This document shows positions 7,700 through 15,465 of a DNA stretch of 34,678 nt, one piece after another (position 1 is the stretch's first letter; each line of letters begins with the position of its first letter). The DNA is from Candidatus Coprenecus pullicola (GTDB taxonomy: Bacteria > Bacteroidota > Bacteroidia > Bacteroidales > UBA932), in NCBI GenBank assembly GCA_018711925.1, contig DVHR01000019.1, positions 1 through 34,678 on the forward strand. Reading direction: 5' to 3'. The position numbers and the translations under genes are program-made. Below the pieces are notes generated by a model. That model saw only the letters and a list, made by a program, of their open reading frames with translations. It was not told the DNA's origin and did not search any database.

Positions 7700-7811
7700 A
7701 ATGTATACCGTGAATCGGATATAAATATATCGTAAAGTGAGCATTACTCAATTTCCGTGAAATTGGTAATTTTTCATGTAATCCAGGCAACTGCAGCCGT
7801 TCGGAAAGAGG

Positions 7812-7819
7812 TAATTTTG
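7812..7819 (+). promoter_or_regulatory. -7 element TAATTTTG of the DUF362 gene
   Basis: Matches TAnnTTTG 23 bases before the ATG at 7843. No clear -33 element is visible. Confidence 0.55.
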
Positions 7820-7842
7820 TACCTGTTAAAATCATCTCATTT

Positions 7843-8841
7843 ATGAAAAGAGCTGTTTATACGACAATCATCGCCCTGCTGGCGGCAGGGTCTGTGGCCT
7901 GCGCGTCCAATGGCCGGAATACAGGCAACCAGACAACAGGCGGAAGCGGCAATGACGGCGACAGCGCATCCTCCGCTGTGCCTGTAGTCTACATGATCGA
8001 GGAGATAAACCCTGAGAACCTGGTGAGAATATACGAGGCTCTGGGCCGCGAGGCGACCGGCAAGGTGGCCGTCAAGATATCCACCGGAGAGCCGGGCGGA
8101 CACAATTTCCTGCAGTCGTCCCTGATCAAGGACCTGGTGCAGAAGGTTGACGGCACTATAGTGGAGTGCAACACCGCTTACGGCGGCGGCCGCGCGAACA
8201 CCGAAGCGCATCTGAAAGCCGCTGAAGACCACGGATTCACGGCTATTGCCGACGTGGACATCATGGACTCCGAGGGAGAGGTGCGTCTGCCTGTGGAAGG
8301 CGGCTCGCACATCGATTACGACATCGTGGGCTCGCACTACCTCAACTACGATTTCACCATCATCCTCTCCCACTTCAAGGGACATGCTATGGCCGGCTTC
8401 GGCGGAGCGATAAAGAACATGTCGATCGGCATAGCCTCCTCCAACGGCAAGCGCTGGATCCACTCGGGCGGTACCAGCACCGGGAGCTGGGGCAATCCCA
8501 CTCAGGAGGAATTCCTTGAGACAATGGCCGAGGCTGCCAAGGCCGTGGCGGATCACTGCGGTGACAACATCCTCTACATCAGCGTGGCCAACAACCTGTC
8601 AGTGGACTGCGACTGCGACTCCTCCCCCGAAGATCCCCGGATGGGCGACATCGGCATCCTCGCCTCCCTCGACCCGGTAGCCCTCGACAGAGCCTGCACC
8701 GACCTGGTCCGTTCCTCCGATGACCACGGCAAGATCCACCTCATCGAGCGCATCGACTCCCGCAACGGCATGCACACCCTCGACCACGCGGAAGCCATCG
8801 GCATGGGCAGCCAGACCTACGAGCTCGTCAGACTCGACTGA
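7843..8841 (+). CDS. DUF362 family protein with lipoprotein signal
   Basis: A 332-residue protein. Residues 1-21 form a signal peptide ending GSVACAS, a plausible but slightly atypical lipobox, followed by a Gly/Ser/Asn-rich linker to about 45. The rest is a DUF362 domain: KVAVKISTGEPGG, TIVECNTAYGG, the HFKGHAMAGFGGAIKNMSIG core, and DIGILASLDPVALDRACTDLV near the end. Related proteins keep a Cys-rich VDCDC segment, here VDCDCDSSPED. No separate ferredoxin domain is present. Most relatives I know are cytoplasmic, so the export signal is notable. The biochemical function of DUF362 is poorly known, and a redox or metal role is only a guess. Confidence 0.8.
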   Translation: MKRAVYTTIIALLAAGSVACASNGRNTGNQTTGGSGNDGDSASSAVPVVYMIEEINPENLVRIYEALGREATGKVAVKISTGEPGGHNFLQSSLIKDLVQKVDGTIVECNTAYGGGRANTEAHLKAAEDHGFTAIADVDIMDSEGEVRLPVEGGSHIDYDIVGSHYLNYDFTIILSHFKGHAMAGFGGAIKNMSIGIASSNGKRWIHSGGTSTGSWGNPTQEEFLETMAEAAKAVADHCGDNILYISVANNLSVDCDCDSSPEDPRMGDIGILASLDPVALDRACTDLVRSSDDHGKIHLIERIDSRNGMHTLDHAEAIGMGSQTYELVRLD

Positions 8842-8854
8842 ATACTGACGAATG

Positions 8855-9637
8855 CTAAAGTTCAATCATCAGACCTATTGACATCCTGGGCGGCTCATAA
8901 GGCAAGGACGAATGACGGAACATATTGGTGAAACGGTACTTGCAATACACTGAGAACACGTTTATCCCCAAAGCGGCATAAACACCTCCCTGAAGCGGCA
9001 GGAACTTGTCACCGTCCCGGTAATGATCCACCTCCTTGGAGTCACCCAGGAAATATTTCACCTTATACTGCCGGCTGAAAGCCCAGTCACCCCACGCTCC
9101 GAGATCCATATACACCTCGCTTCTTAGCGAGAAATAGAACCGATGATACAGTCCCAGTCCGAAATTGTCGGTCTTGAATATCTCCCTGTTGACAATTGTC
9201 CCTGCAGGATACTGTGTTATCAGCCCGCTTGAAGCCAAACCCTTGCCCCTGTAGTCATAGTGAGAATACTGGAATGAAAGCCCGAATGCATAGTGCCCGG
9301 CCTGAAACCACTGTTTCAAACCGAAAGTTATTTCAAAGCTGTTTCCATATTTCACGGGCATGAGCGGAGTCGGTTCATAGCTGCATCCCTCCACCGGAAA
9401 ACTGAAGCCGAAAAATACATTCATGTATTCGCTCACATGACGCCTGGAACGGCCGGACTCCATATTGTCGCGCACACGACAGTCATCATTATCCTTAGGC
9501 GTATATACTTTCACCGGAGACTGAAGCCTGATGGTGGTCTTGCCTATCTCGATGTCCGCCTGTGCATAAGCCATCCCTGACACAGACAGCAGAACAGCCG
9601 CCGTGCAGAAAGATATAAAATTCATTGCCTTTTTCAT
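8855..9637 (-). CDS. Outer-membrane beta-barrel-like protein of the ECF operon
   Basis: A 260-residue protein with a signal peptide (MKKAMNFISFCTAAVLLSVS, cleavage near AYAQA) and alternating aromatic strands (FEITFGLKQWF, YAFGLSFQYSHYDY, FGLGLYHRFYFSL) ending in MSIGLMIEL, as in small outer-membrane barrels. It is the last gene of a minus-strand run: ECF sigma, anti-sigma-like protein, DUF4252 protein, this protein (14-base gap). Expression is probably tied to that sigma factor. I do not recognise a specific family or ligand. Confidence 0.65.
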   Translation of the reverse strand: MKKAMNFISFCTAAVLLSVSGMAYAQADIEIGKTTIRLQSPVKVYTPKDNDDCRVRDNMESGRSRRHVSEYMNVFFGFSFPVEGCSYEPTPLMPVKYGNSFEITFGLKQWFQAGHYAFGLSFQYSHYDYRGKGLASSGLITQYPAGTIVNREIFKTDNFGLGLYHRFYFSLRSEVYMDLGAWGDWAFSRQYKVKYFLGDSKEVDHYRDGDKFLPLQGGVYAALGINVFSVYCKYRFTNMFRHSSLPYEPPRMSIGLMIEL

Positions 9638-9651
9638 ATTCTACAGTTTTT

Positions 9652-10113
9652 TCACTTAATTCTGATTTCGTTATTCAATAATGCATCCTGCATCTGCTCA
9701 TCAATATCTCCGAGCATTTCCATCAGCAGCACGGCGTCATTGTCCACGGACACCATAAGAGCTTTGCCGCAATCTGCATCCACATATACCGACATCACAC
9801 TCCCTTCATTTCCGATTGACACAAAATATAGCCTCTCAAGCCCTTGCGTATATTTACCGACATCCTCTAGAAATCCCGTCCTCAGAGAATCCCCGTCTTC
9901 CGCAGTAAGACTTATAATCTTCAGATCAGTGAGTTTACGCAGCAGGTCATTGTCATCCCGTCTCGCTATTCTCTGCAGAAGCGATCTGGACATAGTCACC
10001 GTCACCACTCCTTCATTCGGGCCATATCGGCTCATCAGTTCATCAAAGGACTGCGCCGCCCCCCACAACGGAGCGACAACAACCATTACCAGCATGATTA
10101 CAACCTTCCTCAT
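9652..10113 (-). CDS. DUF4252 family exported protein
   Basis: A 153-residue protein with a signal peptide (MRKVVIMLVMVVVAPLWGAA, then QSFDELMSRYG). The layout of a short N-terminal helix, a beta/alpha core with LTDLKIISL, and a C-terminal stretch on residual activity and size (VYVDADCGKALMVSVDNDAVLLMEMLGDID) fits DUF4252. This family is regularly encoded beside ECF sigma/anti-sigma pairs in Bacteroidales. Gap to the anti-sigma gene is 3 bases. Function is unknown; envelope stress sensing is a reasonable inference from context. Confidence 0.75.
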   Translation of the reverse strand: MRKVVIMLVMVVVAPLWGAAQSFDELMSRYGPNEGVVTVTMSRSLLQRIARRDDNDLLRKLTDLKIISLTAEDGDSLRTGFLEDVGKYTQGLERLYFVSIGNEGSVMSVYVDADCGKALMVSVDNDAVLLMEMLGDIDEQMQDALLNNEIRIK

Positions 10114-10116
10114 ATC

Positions 10117-10644
10117 CTATTTAATTTTGAATTTCAACAATACACTTTCCTCCAATGCCGCCACTGTCGAATCAGACTGAGCCATCCTCACCTGCACAGC
10201 CCCCAAGCTCTGGTCCAACGCCATCTGTACATCTTTCAGGCGGGACAGTCCAATATCCGCTATCTCCATGGCAAGAGTCTCGTCCGCCACCTGCCTGCCC
10301 CCCACAGTAAGTACATATCCGGCATTGCCCTTGGACCAGTCAGCCGGAACAAACACCCATACTGCTGCAAATACAGCTGCAATGCCGATAACAGCAGCTG
10401 CAATACCCAGCATTCGCCTTCTCCTGCTGCGGATTTTTGTCTTTCCGGCAACTAAAATGCCGGCATCAGCCCTTTCCTGCGCAATATATCCGAACAATGG
10501 CCCGTACCCGGCACAGCCTTCAGGGACATCCCCTGCAAGAAACCTCCTGCGAAGTTCCTCCTCCTGAGCGGAAGATGCACTTCCATTAAAATAAAGCTCC
10601 AGCAATTTTCTAAAATTGTCTTCTGATCTCATCTCCTTCAGCAT
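10117..10644 (-). CDS. Anti-sigma-factor-like single-pass membrane protein
   Basis: A 175-residue protein. Residues 1-75 are a soluble helical region (ELYFNGSASSAQEEELRRRF) like the sigma-binding part of Bacteroidota anti-sigma proteins. A basic patch RSRRRR and a membrane segment (MLGIAAAVIGIAAVFAAVWV) follow at about 76-100, then a periplasmic tail ending KFKIK. It starts one base after the ECF sigma stop, so translation is coupled. I infer that it sequesters the sigma factor until an envelope signal is received. Confidence 0.75.
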   Translation of the reverse strand: MLKEMRSEDNFRKLLELYFNGSASSAQEEELRRRFLAGDVPEGCAGYGPLFGYIAQERADAGILVAGKTKIRSRRRRMLGIAAAVIGIAAVFAAVWVFVPADWSKGNAGYVLTVGGRQVADETLAMEIADIGLSRLKDVQMALDQSLGAVQVRMAQSDSTVAALEESVLLKFKIK

Positions 10645-10645
10645 T

Positions 10646-11143
10646 TTATTCTCCAGTTTTCAATAAATACTCACGAATCCTGCCTCTCGCCCTGCTCAAC
10701 AGCTTTCGGGCATTGTCTCCACTGCATCCTATAACAGAAGCGATCTCATCCATCTCATATCCCAGGATATCCCTGAGAATGAATGCAGAACGCTGCTGTT
10801 CGGGAAGTTCACGGACTATTTCCCGCACCCGGCCCACCTCATCCTTCAAATCTACGCGCAGCTCTATGTTCTCCCCACTGTCCCGCCATCCGACCGCCTC
10901 TATGCCTGTCCTCCTGCTGTATCCCGCCGACCTGACTGCATCAAGAGCCCTGTTGCGGGCGACTTTCATCAGCCAGGCCCCGGGGCAGCTGACATTTTTC
11001 CCCTCTGAAACCGCTTTAAGACATGTCAGGACTGTATCCTGGACGATGTCCTCAGCCAGATCACTGTCTCCGACAATGTTCCTTACGAAGACATACATAC
11101 GCCTGCGGTTTGCCTCTACTTCACTTGTTATATCTAAACTCAT
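10646..11143 (-). CDS. ECF-type RNA polymerase sigma factor
   Basis: A 165-residue sigma-70-family protein. Region 2 includes MYVFVRNIVGDSDLAEDIVQ (about 16-35) and WLMKVARNRALDAVR; region 4 includes REIVRELPEQQRSAFILRDI and the HTH GYEMDEIASVIGCSGDNARK. The start at MSLDITSEVEANR was chosen because the first 12 residues of the longer frame do not resemble sigma region 2 and lie within the intergenic promoter zone. It heads the operon anti-sigma/DUF4252/OMP and is divergent from the CoA-transferase gene. Confidence 0.88.
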   Translation of the reverse strand: MSLDITSEVEANRRRMYVFVRNIVGDSDLAEDIVQDTVLTCLKAVSEGKNVSCPGAWLMKVARNRALDAVRSAGYSRRTGIEAVGWRDSGENIELRVDLKDEVGRVREIVRELPEQQRSAFILRDILGYEMDEIASVIGCSGDNARKLLSRARGRIREYLLKTGE

Positions 11144-11149
11144 ATCACT

Positions 11150-11178
11150 AAGACGGATAAGAACATGGATTTGTGACA
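11150..11178 (-). promoter_or_regulatory. Candidate ECF autoregulatory promoter (TGTCACA-16-CGTCTT)
   Basis: On the minus strand TGTCACA (11172-11178) and CGTCTT (11150-11155) are 16 bases apart, and CGTC is a common -10 core for ECF sigma factors. The weak point is that it ends only 6 bases before the chosen ATG, so the message would be nearly leaderless. Confidence 0.3.
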
Positions 11179-11203
11179 AAATTGGAGAATTTTTTTAACT
11201 TTG
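11171..11203 (+). promoter_or_regulatory. Vegetative promoter of the CoA-transferase gene (TTGT-21-TAACTTTG)
   Basis: TTGT at 11171-11174 and TAACTTTG at 11196-11203 are separated by 21 bases, matching the Bacteroidota consensus. The ATG follows at 11246, giving a leader of about 35 bases. Confidence 0.7.
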
Positions 11204-11245
11204 CATAACCGTTGATTTTTACGATTATCATCAATAATCTACAAT

Positions 11246-12550
11246 ATGCACAAAGATATCCATTTCATTAGCGCGGACGAGGCCGTCAAGGTCGTAAAAT
11301 CCGGAGACCACATTCACTTCAGCAGCGTTGCGGCAGCCCCAAGGGTGCTGATTGACGCACTTTGCCGCAGAGGCGACACCGGTGAACTCAGGAACGTGCG
11401 GATACACCATCTGCATACCGAGGGAGCAGCTCCCTACACCAACGCCAAGTATGAAGGAATCTTCTTCCACCAGGCGTTCTTCGTAGGAGGCAATGTACGC
11501 AAGAACGTTCAGGCCGGATATGCTGACTACATTCCCATCTTTCTGAGCGAGACCCAGAAACTCTACCGCAGCGGAGTGCTGCCATGCGATGTGGCCATGA
11601 TTCAGGTGTCCCTCCCCGACAAACACGGCTACGTATCCATGGGTACTTCCGTGGATGCATCACTGGCCGCCGTAGAATGTGCAAAACACGTAATCGCTGT
11701 AGTCAACAGGCACGTGCCCCGCGCCTGGGGTGACGCCATCATCCCCCTATCGATGATAGACACCTTTGTGGAGTGCGACTCAAAACTGGAGCCAGCCCAT
11801 TTCTCCGAGCCATCCCCCATAGAGGCTGCCATAGGACGCAACTGCGCTGCTCTGATTGAGGACGGAGCCACCCTCCAGATGGGCATCGGAGCTATTCCCA
11901 ATGCGGTACTCGCACAGTTGGGCGGCCACAAGAACCTCGGCATCCACACAGAGATGTTCGCTGACGGTGTGCTGCCACTAGTAGATAAAGGCGTAATCAA
12001 CGGTGCCGAGAAAAATATAGACAAAGGCAAAATGGTATCTACATTTCTCATGGGCTCGCAGAAAATCTATGACTTCATCGACGACAACCCCATGGTGGCC
12101 ATGATGGACGTAGGCTACACCAATGATCCCTACGTCATCGCAAGAAACCCCAAAGTGACAGCCATCAACTCTGCCCTGCAGGTAGACATCACCGGACAGG
12201 TATGCGCCGACTCCATAGGCACCAGGTTCTACTCCGGTGTCGGCGGTCAGATCGACTTCATATACGGAGCATCCCTATCCAAGGGCGGCAAGGCCATCAT
12301 AGCCATGCCTTCAGTGACCAATAAGGGTATAAGCAAGATAACACCTGTCCTCACTCCCGGTGCCGGCGTCGTGACCACACGCAACCACATTCACTGGTTC
12401 GTAACCGAGTACGGAGCTGTAAATCTCTACGGCAAATCCCTTCAGGAGAGAGCAAAGGCAATCATCAGCATCGCACATCCCGACCATCAGGAGGAGTTGG
12501 ACCGCGCCGCCTTCGAGCGCTTCGGCCCTCACTACCACTTCATCGGCTAA
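11246..12550 (+). CDS. Acetyl-CoA hydrolase/CoA-transferase family (4-hydroxybutyrate or butyryl CoA-transferase-like)
   Basis: A 434-residue cytoplasmic enzyme of the acetyl-CoA hydrolase/transferase family. It has the N-terminal domain (VKSGDHIHFSSVAAAPRVL) and the C-terminal domain with GIGAIPNAVL and LGIHTEMFADG, whose Glu is the usual covalent CoA-carrying residue. A late GGQIDFIYGASLSKGGKAI segment is also typical. Such enzymes move CoA between acetate and butyrate, 4-hydroxybutyrate or related acids during fermentation. The exact acyl group cannot be assigned from motifs. The gene has its own promoter and a terminator directly after, so it is a single-gene unit. Confidence 0.85.
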   Translation: MHKDIHFISADEAVKVVKSGDHIHFSSVAAAPRVLIDALCRRGDTGELRNVRIHHLHTEGAAPYTNAKYEGIFFHQAFFVGGNVRKNVQAGYADYIPIFLSETQKLYRSGVLPCDVAMIQVSLPDKHGYVSMGTSVDASLAAVECAKHVIAVVNRHVPRAWGDAIIPLSMIDTFVECDSKLEPAHFSEPSPIEAAIGRNCAALIEDGATLQMGIGAIPNAVLAQLGGHKNLGIHTEMFADGVLPLVDKGVINGAEKNIDKGKMVSTFLMGSQKIYDFIDDNPMVAMMDVGYTNDPYVIARNPKVTAINSALQVDITGQVCADSIGTRFYSGVGGQIDFIYGASLSKGGKAIIAMPSVTNKGISKITPVLTPGAGVVTTRNHIHWFVTEYGAVNLYGKSLQERAKAIISIAHPDHQEELDRAAFERFGPHYHFIG

Positions 12551-12587
12551 CCTTTCAGGCCAAAAACAGTACAAAAGGCAGTCTCCC

Positions 12588-12611
12588 GCCGTCCGGGACG
12601 GCTGTTTTTTT
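12588..12611 (+). terminator. Rho-independent terminator after the CoA-transferase gene
   Basis: GCCGTC-CGG-GACGGC forms a perfect 6-bp GC-rich stem with a 3-base loop, followed by TG and a run of seven T. Confidence 0.85.
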
Positions 12612-12653
12612 CATTTACACGCATCATTACTGCGGCTGATAAGCATTTTTTCC

Positions 12654-12661
12654 TATTTTTG
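12654..12661 (+). promoter_or_regulatory. -7 element TATTTTTG of the His-rich protein/TonB receptor unit
   Basis: TAnnTTTG match 16 bases before the ATG at 12678, between the preceding terminator and the gene. Confidence 0.55.
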
Positions 12662-12677
12662 CGGGCCGGACAACACC

Positions 12678-13025
12678 ATGAGGAAATTCATAAGAAGACA
12701 TATCGCCGTCAAGCTGCTGCTCCCTGTGCTTTTTATAGCGTACATGGGCAGCATCTCGCTGTTCCCTCATGCCCACATCATAGACGGATGCAAGATTGTA
12801 CACTCCCATCCCTTCGCCGGTGACGGGCACGGTCACGATGCGAAGACCGCCCGTACCATACTGATTCTTTCGACATTCAGCATCGACGGTGAGATTCTGC
12901 AGAGTCCTCTGCCGTCGGTATTCCTGCCTCTGCGCGGATTATGCTCAATACCGTCCGTACATGACGGCGCAGCCCAGTGCCATATTCAAACGGAAAACAG
13001 GAGAGGCCCTCCCGCCGTCGCCTGA
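12678..13025 (+). CDS. His-rich small membrane-anchored protein beside a TonB receptor
   Basis: A 115-residue protein with one hydrophobic N-terminal segment (VKLLLPVLFIAYMGSISLF), then a histidine cluster (FPHAHIIDGCKIVHSHPF, GDGHGHD) and a tail ending RGPPAVA. This layout, with HxH and HSHPF and a terminal R(A/G)PP motif, recurs in small Bacteroidota proteins next to TonB-dependent receptors. The histidines suggest transient metal binding at the inner membrane or periplasm. The TonB receptor gene starts 130 bases downstream with no visible terminator between, so co-transcription is likely. The metal is unknown. Confidence 0.65.
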   Translation: MRKFIRRHIAVKLLLPVLFIAYMGSISLFPHAHIIDGCKIVHSHPFAGDGHGHDAKTARTILILSTFSIDGEILQSPLPSVFLPLRGLCSIPSVHDGAAQCHIQTENRRGPPAVA

Positions 13026-13155
13026 CATCAGTCCGGCAATCTGCCGGTGACAACACATTCCTCCATGGACACAGCCGCGCCCATGGCGGCGGTCTCCGCA
13101 TACGGACACCGCAATCAGCCATATACAATAACACCCGTTTGAATCAAACTCACAT

Positions 13156-15465
13156 ATGAACAAGAACATTTTCACCTTATTTGCTATAATAATTCTTACG
13201 ACACTGCCCGTCACGGCCTCAGCCGCCGACAACGACCCAGACCGCTCCGATGCCAACATCATAGGTCATGTCACGGACAAAAACACCGGGGAGCACCTGC
13301 CGTACATCAACGTTACTATCAAAGGCACCATGCTGTACACGGCAACAGACGCCTCAGGACACTATTTTCTCAAAGACCTTCCCGAAGGCGACTTCGTTGT
13401 CGAGGTATCCTGCATGGGATACAAATCCCAGAGCAGGACAGTCAGCCTTAAAAAAGGTGTCACCCTTGAGCTGAATTTCGAGATCGAGGAGGACATAACC
13501 ATGCTGGACGGAGTTGTCGTATCGGCCAACAGGAGCATAACCACCAGGCAGATGGCGCCCACCATCGTCAACGTCATGACTCCACTTCAGTTTGACAAGC
13601 TCAACGCGTCCACAGTTTCCTCCGTCATAGCATTCCAGCCTGGCGTAAGAGTCGAGAACAGCTGCCAGAACTGCGGTTTCCAGCAGGTGCGCATCAACGG
13701 CCTTGACGGTCCGTACACCCAGATACTCATAGACTCCAGGCCGGTATTCAGCGCACTGTCAAATGTGTACGGCATCGAGCAGCTGCCCGTAAGCATGGTG
13801 GACAGGGTGGAAGTCATGCGAGGAGGCGGCTCGGCCCTGTTCGGGTCATCGGCCATAGCCGGCACCATCAACATCATCACCAAGGAGCCTCTGTATAACA
13901 GCGCCCAGCTCTCACATACCTACACCAATATCGGCGGGACCTCCGCAGGCGAGAACAACACCTCCCTCAACGCGTCCCTGGTCTCCGATGACTACAAGCT
14001 CGGTATCGCAGTATTCGGACAAAACCGCCAAAGAGACGCCTACGATGCTGACGGTGACGGCTATACGGAGCTGCCCATGATCAATGCCCAGACTCTGGGG
14101 ACCCGTTCGTACCTTAAAACCGGACTCCATTCAAGACTCACGGCCGAATACCATCACCTGAGCGAGAAAAGGCGCGGAGGCGACAACCTAGACCTGCCTC
14201 CACACGAAGCCAATATCGCCGAGCAGGTACAGCACAGCATCAATACAGGAGGACTCAAATTCGACTATTTCTCCCCTGACGGAAGGCACAAGGTAAGTGC
14301 CTTCGCCTCCGCGCAGCACATCAACAGGGAAAGTTACTACGGAGCAGGCAAAGATCCCAATGCATACGGAGAGACCACCGACCTCACATGGGTTGCCGGG
14401 GCACAGTATGACTATAGCTTCAACAAGTGCCTCTTCATGCCCGCAGACCTTACTGTCGGTGCGGAATTCAACCAGGACATGCTCCACGACATGATGACCG
14501 GCTACGGCAGGGACATGAACCAGAATACCTGGACCGCCAGCGTATTTGCACAGAATGAATGGAAGAACGACAAATTCGGCATCCTCATCGGAGGAAGACT
14601 CGACAAGCACAACCTCATCAGCGCCCCGGTGTTCAGTCCCCGCGCCACCCTGCGCTACAACCCCACCGGCAACATCAACCTGCGCGCAAGCTACTCCTCC
14701 GGCTTCAGGGCTCCCCAGGCATTTGACGAGGACCTGCATATCGACAATGTCGGCGGCACGGTATCCATGATACGTCTGGCTGACGGCCTGAAAGTGGAGA
14801 AATCACACAGCGTCAGCATATCCGCCGACATGTACATGCAGAAGGGCAACTGGCAGGGCAACCTGCTGGTGGAAGGCTTCTTCACCAGCCTCAACAATGT
14901 ATTCGCACTCAGGGACATAGGCTTTGAGAACGGCATCCTTATAAAGGAACGGTACAATGAATCGGGTGCCAGAGTATACGGAGGCACCATCGAAGGCAAG
15001 CTTGCATGGAAAAATATCTGGCAGATTCAGGCCGGCTTCACCCTACAGCGGGCGGAGTACAAGGAGGCCAGGGTATGGAGCGAGGAGGGAGACGTACAGC
15101 CGGAGAAGCGCATGTTCCGGACACCCGAGGCCTACGGATACTTCACGACATCAGTTAATCCGGTTGACGGTCTGTCCTTAATACTGAGCGGGACATACAC
15201 CGGCCGTATGCTGGTGGAGCACCATCGGGGATATATCGCGGAAAACAGGACTGAAGTCACCCCGAGATTCTTCGAGCTGAACTTCAAGGTCACATACGAC
15301 TTCAAGATATACAAGTCCATAACACTTCAGGTCAATGCCGGAGTCGGCAATATCCTCAACTCCTACCAGAGAGACTTCGACCAGGGCCCCGACCGGGACT
15401 CCGGCTACATCTACGGCCCCGGTATGCCCCGCACCTACTTCGCCGGCATCAAACTCTCCTACTGA
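13156..15465 (+). CDS. TonB-dependent outer-membrane receptor with carboxypeptidase-regulatory-like domain
   Basis: A 769-residue receptor with signal peptide (MNKNIFTLFAIIILTTLPVT). A CarboxypepD_reg-like domain spans about 37-115 (IIGHVTDKNTGEHLPYINV, YFLKDLPEGDF). The plug follows at about 120-240 (SVIAFQPGVRVENSCQNCGF, VRINGLDGPYTQILIDSRPV, VEVMRGGGSALFGSSAIAG), then a 22-strand-type barrel to the terminal aromatic KLSY. The CxxC pair (SCQNC) in the plug occurs in some Bacteroidota receptors. Size and plug resemble metal-chelate, haem or cobalamin receptors rather than SusC, and no SusD partner follows. The His-rich neighbour favours a metal or metal complex as ligand (inference). Its end overlaps the convergent DUF2130 gene by 7 bases. 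Confidence 0.85.
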   Translation: MNKNIFTLFAIIILTTLPVTASAADNDPDRSDANIIGHVTDKNTGEHLPYINVTIKGTMLYTATDASGHYFLKDLPEGDFVVEVSCMGYKSQSRTVSLKKGVTLELNFEIEEDITMLDGVVVSANRSITTRQMAPTIVNVMTPLQFDKLNASTVSSVIAFQPGVRVENSCQNCGFQQVRINGLDGPYTQILIDSRPVFSALSNVYGIEQLPVSMVDRVEVMRGGGSALFGSSAIAGTINIITKEPLYNSAQLSHTYTNIGGTSAGENNTSLNASLVSDDYKLGIAVFGQNRQRDAYDADGDGYTELPMINAQTLGTRSYLKTGLHSRLTAEYHHLSEKRRGGDNLDLPPHEANIAEQVQHSINTGGLKFDYFSPDGRHKVSAFASAQHINRESYYGAGKDPNAYGETTDLTWVAGAQYDYSFNKCLFMPADLTVGAEFNQDMLHDMMTGYGRDMNQNTWTASVFAQNEWKNDKFGILIGGRLDKHNLISAPVFSPRATLRYNPTGNINLRASYSSGFRAPQAFDEDLHIDNVGGTVSMIRLADGLKVEKSHSVSISADMYMQKGNWQGNLLVEGFFTSLNNVFALRDIGFENGILIKERYNESGARVYGGTIEGKLAWKNIWQIQAGFTLQRAEYKEARVWSEEGDVQPEKRMFRTPEAYGYFTTSVNPVDGLSLILSGTYTGRMLVEHHRGYIAENRTEVTPRFFELNFKVTYDFKIYKSITLQVNAGVGNILNSYQRDFDQGPDRDSGYIYGPGMPRTYFAGIKLSY

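Noticed and set aside
7837..8556. 239-codon minus-strand open frame
   Set aside because: Antisense to the DUF362 gene with no recognisable domain.
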